From: Bacteroidales bacterium UBA5762
GTDB lineage: Bacteria; Bacteroidota; Bacteroidia; Bacteroidales; TTA-H9
Assembly (NCBI GenBank): GCA_002418865.1
Contig: DIEY01000008.1
Span: forward strand, 1-49,368
Length of the DNA stretch: 49,368 bases
Reading direction: 5' to 3'
Within the stretch, counting starts at the first letter, position 1. Each line of letters opens with the position of its first letter. Positions 42,970-49,368 of this stretch are shown in pieces. The translations under genes and the position numbers were made by a program. The notes under the pieces were generated by a model, which was given only the letters and a program-made list of their open reading frames with translations, was not told the origin of the DNA and did not search any database.

Positions 42970-43226
42970 TGAAATACACTTTTGTTGATGAGTCTTGGGA
43001 AGACTATTTGTTTTGGCAGAAAACCGATAAAAAAATGCTAAGAAGGATTAATGACTTGTTAAAAGACATTTCAAGAAATCCTTTTATTGGTATTGGGAAA
43101 CCAGAACCGTTGAAGTTCAAATATAAAGGATTCTGGTCTCGGAGAATTAATGAAGAACATCGACTAATCTATCAAGTGAAAGATGATGAAAATTTTATTG
43201 CAAAATGCAAATATCATTATGACTAA
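42969..43226 (+). CDS. yoeB: Type II toxin YoeB (Txe family mRNA interferase)
   Basis: YoeB binds the ribosome and cleaves mRNA in the A site. This 85-residue copy keeps every catalytic position known from E. coli YoeB: E46, R59, R65, H83 and Y84, in the blocks GKPEPLKF, GFWSRRINEEHRLIY and KYHY. One extra Asp follows the usual terminal Tyr. It is thus probably active and held by the adjoining YefM. The pair stabilises plasmids or islands and can respond to stress or phage infection. Confidence 0.95.
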   Translation: MKYTFVDESWEDYLFWQKTDKKMLRRINDLLKDISRNPFIGIGKPEPLKFKYKGFWSRRINEEHRLIYQVKDDENFIAKCKYHYD

Positions 43227-43354
43227 AATAAAAACCATGTGGTAATAAATTGGACTTTGAGCGGTCTGCAAGTCCCAGCGATGAGTCAGTGTTGAACTAC
43301 ATCCCCGACCATAAACCAAAAGGGATTTTTTTATGTACTCAACACCAGTTGCCA

Positions 43355-43560
43355 ATCGAGTAAATGGCCGGTGAACCGTTAAGCCCACCGGAGCACCTCT
43401 CACACCCTCGTGCGGGACGGTTCGCTAAGTCACAGGAAACAAAGCCGTGTTCGGCATATATTGTTTGCAGCATTCCGGCATCGAAACGGCTACCCGTTTT
43501 CCCAGTGGTTCTGCTCTTCCCTTAAAAAAAACATTTACACATCCACCGGCGGCGGCAACC
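43355..43560 (-). mobile_element. Second probable group II intron 3' remnant, minus strand
   Basis: On the minus strand this contains GAACCGTCCCGCACGAGG, then GTGTGAGAGGTGC, a motif pattern common near the 3' end of bacterial group II introns. A CCGGTG/CACCGG hairpin follows, and the element ends ATTTACTCGAT (boundary near 43355). The ending ACTCGAT is shared with the element at 40061. No maturase gene is present. Sequence to the right (43440-43620) is already GC-richer than the island. The remainder of the gap 43227-43668 holds no gene I can support. The call is by resemblance only. Confidence 0.45.
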
Positions 43561-43630
43561 TGTTTCGTGTAAATGTCAGGTTTGAAGGGAAAAATGCAAA
43601 AATCAGGGACATAACTTTGGAAACTATTTC

Positions 43631-43638
43631 TATTTTTG
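43631..43638 (+). promoter_or_regulatory. -7 element for the ThuA-domain gene
   Basis: TATTTTTG fits TAnnTTTG and ends 30 bases before ATG 43669. It overlaps an in-frame start at 43636, favouring the later ATG. Confidence 0.45.
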
Positions 43639-43668
43639 TTTTCAGTAAATCAATTTAAACCTGATACA

Positions 43669-44502
43669 ATGACACGACAAATCAAATCCATTCAAAAATT
43701 AGCTGCGCTGTTTTTTCTGATGATATTTTTTACGTATTCGGTTGACAGCCTTGCACAGAAGAAAACGGCTTCCGGCGACGGGTTGCCTTCGCTGAAAGGT
43801 AAAAAAGTATTGATGGTTTGGGGCGGCTGGGACGGCCATTACCCCAAAGAACTGACCGAAAAAGTATTGCCCTATCTCGAAGCTCAGGGGGCAATTGTTA
43901 CCGTTTCCGACTCGCTGGGCGTTTATACCAACAAAGAAATCATGAACAATACCAACCTGATTTTTCAGTCGCATACCATGGGTAAAATTACCAAAGAGCA
44001 GGAAAAAGGATTGCTTGAAGCGGTAAAAAACGGCGTTGGCTTAGCCGGTACCCACGGCGGATTGGGCGATTCATTCCGCGACAACACCGAGTACCAGTTT
44101 ATGGTTGGCGGCCAGTGGGTGGCGCACCCGGGCGGTGTAATTGACTACACCGTTGAAATTACCGACAAAAAAGATCCGGTCACCCGCGGCCTTGGGAACT
44201 TTAAAATCAAGTCGGAACAATACTACATGCACGTTGACCCGAATGTAAAAGTACTGGCAACCACAACTTTTAATGCCGAACATGCCAACTGGATCGACAA
44301 AGCTGTCATTCCGGTTGCATGGAAGAAAACTTACGGGAAAGGCCGTGTATTTTATATTTCGGTGGGCCACACCCCGGCCGATTTCGATATTCCCGAATCG
44401 TGGGAAATTCTTACCCGCGGCATCCGCTGGGCCAGCGAAAGCAAATACGCCCCGAAAGAAGAGTGGATGAGCCCTGTTTATCCGGGAAAAAACAAAAAGT
44501 AG
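43669..44502 (+). CDS. Secreted ThuA-domain protein
   Basis: A 277-residue exported protein of the ThuA (trehalose-utilisation-like) family, a class I glutamine-amidotransferase-like fold. The signal peptide covers ~1-30 (LAALFFLMIFFTYSVDSLAQ). The ThuA domain shows KVLMVWGGWDGHYPKEL (~47-63), GVGLAGTHGGLGDSF, YQFMVGGQWVAHPGG, and the C-terminal VAWKKTYGKGRVFYISVGHTPADFD. ThuA proteins in Bacteroidota occur in carbohydrate clusters, possibly in 3-keto-sugar metabolism, but activity is not settled. It is the first gene of the higher-GC segment, followed by a convergent esterase gene. Confidence 0.9.
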   Translation: MTRQIKSIQKLAALFFLMIFFTYSVDSLAQKKTASGDGLPSLKGKKVLMVWGGWDGHYPKELTEKVLPYLEAQGAIVTVSDSLGVYTNKEIMNNTNLIFQSHTMGKITKEQEKGLLEAVKNGVGLAGTHGGLGDSFRDNTEYQFMVGGQWVAHPGGVIDYTVEITDKKDPVTRGLGNFKIKSEQYYMHVDPNVKVLATTTFNAEHANWIDKAVIPVAWKKTYGKGRVFYISVGHTPADFDIPESWEILTRGIRWASESKYAPKEEWMSPVYPGKNKK

Positions 44503-44520
44503 AAAAACTTTCTGCTCCGA

Positions 44521-44557
44521 AAAAGGCATTGAAATTCAGGTTCAATGCCTTTTTTTC
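44521..44557. terminator. Bidirectional terminator between ThuA and esterase genes
   Basis: AAAGGCATTGAA (44523-44534) pairs perfectly with TTCAATGCCTTT (44542-44553), with A-run before and seven T after. It can end both convergent transcripts. Confidence 0.85.
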
Positions 44558-44576
44558 TGAAAGTCAGGCCATTTCT

Positions 44577-45437
44577 TCAATCGTTTAAAATTCCGAACAG
44601 GAAACGGGTAATGTTTTTTTCGAATTCATCGATATGGCCAAAAGGCGTGTGCCCGGCGCCTTCGATGGTTACCAGCTCGTTTTTGACCCCGGCTGCGGTA
44701 AGTTTCTCAACTAATTCCACCGAGTTTTGATAGTCCACCAGTTGATCTTCGGTTCCGTGAACGTTGATGGTTGGCGGTGAATGGCGATCAACACTGATTT
44801 CTCCCCAACTTTTGCCGGGACTTCCCCACAGGTTGACAAAACCGATGATTCCGGCTTTATCGTTATCATCACCAGGCCGGCTGTTGAAACAAAGGTTGCT
44901 GCCTAAAATTCCGCCGGCCGATCCGCCGCCAATGAAAATTTTCGACGCATCAACGTGTAACGATGCACTGTTTTCGCGAAGCCAGGCAAGCCCTTTCAGC
45001 GCATCTTCCACCGCATCCGAAATGGTGCCTTTCATATCTTCCCGTGGAGTTTTTCGCAGCCGGTAATCCAACGACAGGCAAACATATCCCTTGCGGGCAA
45101 AACGACTGGCCATTTCGGTAATGTATTTTTGCGATTTATCGTTCCCAAAAGTAAACCCGCCGCCGTGAATCCACACGATCACCGGCCGGTTGGTCATTTC
45201 ATCGCCTGCCGGAGTGTAAATATCCAGTTTAAGATTTTCGGCCTCGCCCTTTTCGTTTACCGACGTTCCGAAAACAACATCTTTCCGGATATCCACCTTT
45301 TCGAAAACCGTATCGAAATAGCGGATCTTTTCCGGCGCCGGACTGTGTGGACGGGTCGAGCCGACGCCAGCACATAAAGAAACATTCAAGAAAAACATCA
45401 CTGCAAAAGGGGCTGTCAAACGCCATTTTTTATTCAT
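44577..45437 (-). CDS. Secreted alpha/beta hydrolase (BD-FAE / esterase-lipase type)
   Basis: A 286-residue exported esterase. A signal peptide lies at residues ~1-23. The oxyanion motif is HGGG (91-94), the nucleophile is S173 in GGGSAGGILG, and the acid and base are D231 (HGTEDQLVDYQNS) and H263 (EGAGHTPFG). This is the bifunctional-feruloyl/acetyl-xylan-esterase-like or hormone-sensitive-lipase-like type. It probably deacylates plant or algal polysaccharides, fitting its sugar-catabolic neighbours; the specific ester is unknown. Confidence 0.88.
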   Translation of the reverse strand: MNKKWRLTAPFAVMFFLNVSLCAGVGSTRPHSPAPEKIRYFDTVFEKVDIRKDVVFGTSVNEKGEAENLKLDIYTPAGDEMTNRPVIVWIHGGGFTFGNDKSQKYITEMASRFARKGYVCLSLDYRLRKTPREDMKGTISDAVEDALKGLAWLRENSASLHVDASKIFIGGGSAGGILGSNLCFNSRPGDDNDKAGIIGFVNLWGSPGKSWGEISVDRHSPPTINVHGTEDQLVDYQNSVELVEKLTAAGVKNELVTIEGAGHTPFGHIDEFEKNITRFLFGILND

Positions 45438-45569
45438 ATCGCTCAGAATTTAAATTTTTCATTGTTGTTAAAAATAATGTATAATTGCTAAATCCCGCCC
45501 GTGAAGTCAGCAAAACCACAAAAATTAATTATTTTCACACCGGGTTTAATTCAATAACTGATACAATAT

Positions 45570-46364
45570 ATGACGAAATCAATGATAAATCCGGCAGGCC
45601 CGATGATGGTTTTACTCTCTGTTTTGCTCATTTTTATTGGAACATTAACCCTTTCGGCCCGCGATTATTACCAGATAAAAGTTTATCAGATTAAGGATAA
45701 AACGCAGGAAGCCACAGTCGAAAAATACCTGAAAAATGCTTTTGTGCCGGCGCTTCACCGGAGTGGAATAAAGAAGGTTGGCGTTTTCAAACCCATTGAA
45801 ACTGATGCAGCGGCAGGGACAAAAATCTTTGTATTTATCCCGTTGAAAAAATTATCGCAGGTGGAAACAATTGAAAACGTATTATTGAAAGACACTCAAT
45901 ATCAAAAAGATGGAGCGGAATACCTGGATGCACCCTGGAACAATCCACCGTACGTGAGGATGGAATCGATCCTGCTGAAAGCATTCAGCGACATGCCTCG
46001 TTTTCACGTTCCGGCCCACCCCACTCCCCCTTCGGAAAGAATTTACGAATTGCGCAGTTACGAGGGGCCAACCGATAAACTGTACCGCAAAAAAGTGGAA
46101 ATGTTCAACGAAGGCGGTGAAGTTGCCTTGTTCGGAAAACTCGGTTTTCAGGCTGTTTTTTATGGTGAGGTGTTATCGGGTAGCGCCATGCCCAATCTGA
46201 TGTACATGACCACCTTTTCGGATATGAAAACGCATGACGAACGGTGGGATACCTTCCGTAACCACTCCGAATGGAAAGAACTTTCGGGTAAGGAAGAATA
46301 TAAAAACACCGTTTCGCATTCCGACAAATATCTTTTACATCCTACTGATTATTCCGATTTTTAA
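45570..46364 (+). CDS. Secreted NIPSNAP-domain protein
   Basis: A 264-residue NIPSNAP protein made of two ferredoxin-like (dimeric alpha/beta barrel) halves: YYQIKVYQIKDKTQEATVEKYLKN (~32-55) and RIYELRSYEGPTDKLYRKKVEMFNEGGE (~152-179). A signal peptide (~10-30, ending LSA) predicts export, unlike eukaryotic NIPSNAPs, which are mitochondrial. Such exported NIPSNAP proteins are common in carbohydrate loci of Bacteroidota; the function is unknown. The stop is 2 bases before the next start, so the pair is an operon. Confidence 0.88.
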   Translation: MTKSMINPAGPMMVLLSVLLIFIGTLTLSARDYYQIKVYQIKDKTQEATVEKYLKNAFVPALHRSGIKKVGVFKPIETDAAAGTKIFVFIPLKKLSQVETIENVLLKDTQYQKDGAEYLDAPWNNPPYVRMESILLKAFSDMPRFHVPAHPTPPSERIYELRSYEGPTDKLYRKKVEMFNEGGEVALFGKLGFQAVFYGEVLSGSAMPNLMYMTTFSDMKTHDERWDTFRNHSEWKELSGKEEYKNTVSHSDKYLLHPTDYSDF

Positions 46365-46366
46365 CC

Positions 46367-47173
46367 ATGATATACCACAAAACATTTCAGCATAAAAACT
46401 CTAAAACCTGGGTTGTTTTTGTTCACGGTGCAGGCGGAAGCAATGCGGTGTGGTTTAAGCAGTTGCGCGATTTTAAAAAGCACTTCAACGTACTGCTCAT
46501 CGATTTGCGCGGCCACGGAAGATCGAAACAGCACTATTCCGAGGAAGAAATTTACCAGTTCAACGAAATTGCACTGGATGTGGTTCATACCATGGATCAC
46601 CTGAAAATTGAGAAAGCTCACTTTGTGGGAATTTCGCTGGGTTGTATTGTCATTCGTGCCATCGACAAGCTGGCTCCCGGCCGGGCTGAATCCATCATAC
46701 TGGGAGGAGCTGTCATTCAGTTCAACAAAAGGATTAACGGACTGGTAGCCACAGCCAAACTGCTTCAGTCGATTTTGCCCTACATGTGGCTGTACCGGTT
46801 AAACGCCTGGATTTTAATTCCTTCGAAGAAACATGCCCAATCGCGAAAGTTGTTTATTGCCGAAGCGATGAAACTGGGCAAAAACGAATTCAGAAAATGG
46901 CTGAAAATGTCGAACGAAATCAGGGACAATCTTCAGGAATTTTTCATCAAGGAAGCATCGGCGCCGGTTTTATACATTATGGGCGACCGCGACCACATGT
47001 TTTTGCCCGGTGTTGCCGAACTGGTGAAACGCCATTTCAATTCGAAACTCGAAATCATCAGAAACAGCGGCCACGTTTGCAACCTCGATCAACCCGAAGT
47101 GTTTAACGAACGGTCCATCCGTTTCATCAAAGCCATCGCCGGGAATTCGGAACCAGAGCTATCCCTTTTATGA
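46367..47173 (+). CDS. Alpha/beta-fold hydrolase
   Basis: A 268-residue cytoplasmic alpha/beta hydrolase. The oxyanion segment is HGAGGSNAVWF (20-30), the nucleophile is S90 in GISLG, acidic residues D207/D209 lie in MGDRDHMF, and the base is H236 in NSGHVCNLDQPE. The fold matches esterases and epoxide or C-C hydrolases of the MhpC/peroxidase group. The substrate is unknown. It lies 2 bases after the NIPSNAP gene and should be translated with it. Confidence 0.88.
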   Translation: MIYHKTFQHKNSKTWVVFVHGAGGSNAVWFKQLRDFKKHFNVLLIDLRGHGRSKQHYSEEEIYQFNEIALDVVHTMDHLKIEKAHFVGISLGCIVIRAIDKLAPGRAESIILGGAVIQFNKRINGLVATAKLLQSILPYMWLYRLNAWILIPSKKHAQSRKLFIAEAMKLGKNEFRKWLKMSNEIRDNLQEFFIKEASAPVLYIMGDRDHMFLPGVAELVKRHFNSKLEIIRNSGHVCNLDQPEVFNERSIRFIKAIAGNSEPELSLL

Positions 47174-47190
47174 ACCGTATTCAATGATCA

Positions 47191-47229
47191 TAAAAAAGCC
47201 TGCTGCAAAAATTAGGTCACAGCAGGCTT
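47191..47229 (-). terminator. Rho-independent terminator for the alpha-mannosidase gene
   Basis: AAGCCTGCTG (47196-47205) pairs perfectly with CAGCAGGCTT (47220-47229). On the minus strand it is followed by TTTTTT (47192-47197). It lies 18 bases beyond the mannosidase stop and is convergent to the alpha/beta hydrolase. Confidence 0.75.
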
Positions 47230-47247
47230 AAAAACGATTATTTTCGG

Positions 47248-49368
47248 CTATTCTTCCAAAAGGTTTACCTCTGTAATTTCTTCAGAATTCCGGTTTATCC
47301 TCAATGTTTTGATTTCATTTGGCAGAAAATTTCCTTTCCATTTCCGTCCGATGAAACGCAAATCGAGCGTGGCCGTGGTTTCCAAACCCGAAGTTTCCAC
47401 ACACCGGATAATTAAATTGTCATTCATTTCGGCGAGTTTTATGGCCGGCACAACAACATTGGAAGCATCAACCGAAAGGAAGGAACCCGATTTTGGCAAC
47501 GTTCCCCCGTGGATTCCCTGGTAAATCACAACCGGCCGTTCCACCAGTTCTTCGGCCAACCGCACTGTTCCGTTCTCTTTCCAGCTTCCCTTATGCGGCG
47601 CCAGCAACATGCTGAACGTATGAATTCCCTGATCCATCCAGATGTGCCCGGGCTGCATTTCCAGTTTTCGCGGGTCGTGGTGGGCATAAACAGCCGATCG
47701 GGCCACCGAAATCTGCATGTCGTTTCCGGCAACACTGTAACCGTATTTGGCATCGTTGATAACCGTCAGACCGTAGCTGGCAGAGCCGCGTTTTCCGGTC
47801 ACATCGATCCAGCGCTGGCCAGCTTCTTCGTTCCCGTTGGTTTCGCGGACAATAAAACCGTAAGGCGTTTCAAAGGTTGCCACCGGCGATTCCACTTCCA
47901 CCGGAAATGAAAACTTCAGCATTTTCAGTCGCTCGTGCCAGTCGAGTGTAACTTTGGCTTCGAGGTTCCGCGAACCTGAAATCAATATCCAGTCGATGGT
48001 CAGCGTGGAATTTCCGTACCGGCTCACCACGCGGACGATTGCCCGCAGCGGCCCCGTTTCAATAACGGTTACCGTTGCGTTGCCGAATGCGCCAATCACC
48101 TGGTCGAATGTTTTAATGCCGTGGCTCCAGGTGTCGCTCGGGTCGTCGATGATGAGCGCCCGGCAGCCATTCTCACCCGTAAAAACAGCTTTCCCTGTTT
48201 CCTTATCAATCATGCTGATGGCGCCGGATTCGGAAAAACGAACCTGCAGGAATTCATTTTCGAGCAAATTTCCTTCCGCTTTAACGGCACTTTTAACAAT
48301 GGGCGATTCTCCGTCCCAAAGCCGGATTTGGCGGTAACCCATTGCCGGGACAACAGCATCCACCAGCAACGTTTTCCTCGATCCGGTTTCGGTCGTTCCG
48401 GCGGTCCACTGATGTGAAAGCGGGTTTCCCTTTTCGTCGTCCACCCGCGACGACCGGTGCATGGTTCCCCAGTTGAAATCATATTCAATTACTCCCCGCC
48501 ATTCCCAGGCATGTGGATTAAATACAACCATATACTGAGAATCAGGATCTTCTGCTGCAATTTGCCATTCCAGTTTCTGAACCGCCATGGCAATCGCCTG
48601 TTTGGCGGTATCGAGAGCGAAGCCATACCCTTCGCGGGCGGTATTGGAATGATCGGGAACAGAAGTTCCGGCCAAGCTGTCGTGAAACTGAAGGAACAAA
48701 ACCCGCTGCCACGCCGCAGTCAGTTCTTCTTTTGGATAGTTTGCTTTCCAGGCCACCGAACCGATGGCTGCCATTTTTTCGGCAAGCATCAAGGCGGCTT
48801 CCGACTGCCGGTTACCTTTCTTTATCTCCATTTCAGCGGTGTAACAACCTACGGCGTGATGTTGTAGATCGTCTTTCACCACCGGAAGTTTTAAACTTTT
48901 ATCTTGCCGTATTTTTTCGAAATACCCATCGATGGTACTGAAAAAAACTTTGGGCGCCCCTTTTTCTGTTTTCAGCTCTTCAATGGACTGAATATTGATT
49001 TTTGTTGCTCCGCCACCATGGTCACCGGCTCCATAAAAAGCCATGAAATCGTTCATAGGTTCCCAAGGAAACTCATTCAGAATCCTTTCCAACCGGTTTC
49101 TCACCGCCTGAGTTTCATTGTAACTTATCGGAATCCGGTAGGTCAGCACACGTGTTCCATCCTGGCCTTCCCACCAGAATAAACTGGCGGGATTTGTTTT
49201 TTCGTGAGGCCCGGGGCGCATGAAAACATAATGGTCCATCCCCTGCTTTTTCAAAATCTGGGGAAGTGTGTCAGCGTGGCCGAACGAATCGGGATTAAAA
49301 CCCACTTTTGCCCGATGACCGAGCAATTTCTGAAAAGTAAGTTGACCATATAATCCCTGGCGTACCAT
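47248..49368 (-). CDS. Glycoside hydrolase family 38 alpha-mannosidase (5' end beyond window)
   Basis: The visible 706 residues are the middle and C-terminal parts of a GH38 alpha-mannosidase, which cleaves alpha-mannosyl linkages with retention. The nucleophile region is GFNPDSFGHADTLPQIL (Asp at visible residue ~27). Further conserved blocks are AFYGAGDHGGG and LQFHDSLAGTSVPDHS, then the beta-sandwich domains. The Met at the window edge is unlikely to be the start, since the N-terminal catalytic region with its zinc-binding HXD motif is absent; the gene should continue past 49368. Codon use is GC-richer than in genes before 43 kb. A terminator follows its stop. Confidence 0.88.
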   Translation of the reverse strand: MVRQGLYGQLTFQKLLGHRAKVGFNPDSFGHADTLPQILKKQGMDHYVFMRPGPHEKTNPASLFWWEGQDGTRVLTYRIPISYNETQAVRNRLERILNEFPWEPMNDFMAFYGAGDHGGGATKINIQSIEELKTEKGAPKVFFSTIDGYFEKIRQDKSLKLPVVKDDLQHHAVGCYTAEMEIKKGNRQSEAALMLAEKMAAIGSVAWKANYPKEELTAAWQRVLFLQFHDSLAGTSVPDHSNTAREGYGFALDTAKQAIAMAVQKLEWQIAAEDPDSQYMVVFNPHAWEWRGVIEYDFNWGTMHRSSRVDDEKGNPLSHQWTAGTTETGSRKTLLVDAVVPAMGYRQIRLWDGESPIVKSAVKAEGNLLENEFLQVRFSESGAISMIDKETGKAVFTGENGCRALIIDDPSDTWSHGIKTFDQVIGAFGNATVTVIETGPLRAIVRVVSRYGNSTLTIDWILISGSRNLEAKVTLDWHERLKMLKFSFPVEVESPVATFETPYGFIVRETNGNEEAGQRWIDVTGKRGSASYGLTVINDAKYGYSVAGNDMQISVARSAVYAHHDPRKLEMQPGHIWMDQGIHTFSMLLAPHKGSWKENGTVRLAEELVERPVVIYQGIHGGTLPKSGSFLSVDASNVVVPAIKLAEMNDNLIIRCVETSGLETTATLDLRFIGRKWKGNFLPNEIKTLRINRNSEEITEVNLLEE

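Noticed and set aside
43164..43403. 79-codon minus-strand frame after yoeB
   Set aside because: It overlaps the end of yoeB and the intron-like element and shows no recognisable domain.

Overview
The window reads as chromosomal DNA of a member of the Bacteroidota, probably an uncultured Bacteroidales-type anaerobe. The support is PorQ of the type IX secretion system (T9SS), a peptidase with a C-terminal T9SS sorting domain, DUF1573, DUF4295, DUF6913 and DUF5063 proteins, weak Shine-Dalgarno signals, and repeated matches to the Bacteroidota -7 promoter element TAnnTTTG. The first ~43 kb is AT-rich (20 G/C of 60 in the line 2401-2460).

Layout. 1-5.8 kb: porQ, rlmD, aroK, a DUF1573 lipoprotein, yajC, a YbbR-like protein and coaE. 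6-9.9 kb (minus strand): DUF6913, dapA and a secreted M14 carboxypeptidase with PKD, CUB and T9SS sorting domains, tightly packed. 9.9-22.4 kb: an MBL-fold hydrolase, an unknown polybasic membrane protein, a TPR hybrid sensor kinase, two lipid acyltransferases, a Gre-domain protein behind a terminator-like leader, DUF5063, a glycosyltransferase fused to a decayed polyprenyl glycosylphosphotransferase, a DnaQ-like exonuclease, rpmG-DUF4295, and ftsY. 22.5-40 kb: tRNA-Val(GAC), a DAK2-DegV fusion (fatty-acid kinase type), a CPA2 antiporter with a small lipoprotein, a second DUF1573 protein, an aminotransferase, an SGNH hydrolase, an NAD-dependent epimerase, miaA, a GT2 transferase, an MFS exporter, an ADP-forming acyl-CoA synthetase and mnmE.

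40-43.6 kb is an accessory island. It holds a DUF262/DUF1524 (GmrSD-type) putative defence nuclease, a long imperfect palindrome, and a yefM-yoeB toxin-antitoxin pair with a three-site operator. On both sides lie structured sequences that resemble 3' ends of eroded group II introns, both on the minus strand.

From about 43.6 kb composition changes abruptly (34/60 G/C in 44041-44100; 29/60 in 47821-47880). The content becomes carbohydrate/ester catabolism: a ThuA-domain protein, a BD-FAE-like esterase, a secreted NIPSNAP protein, an alpha/beta hydrolase, and a GH38 alpha-mannosidase cut by the window edge. This is either a horizontally acquired catabolic segment or an assembly join at the intron-like repeat; the sequence alone cannot decide.

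The most unusual items are the composition break at intron remnants, the cassette-like palindrome beside defence/TA genes, the Gre-gene leader hairpin, the GT2-PGT fusion lacking its catalytic core, the FakA-FakB-type fusion, and a ~8-bp tandem repeat seen at two loci.
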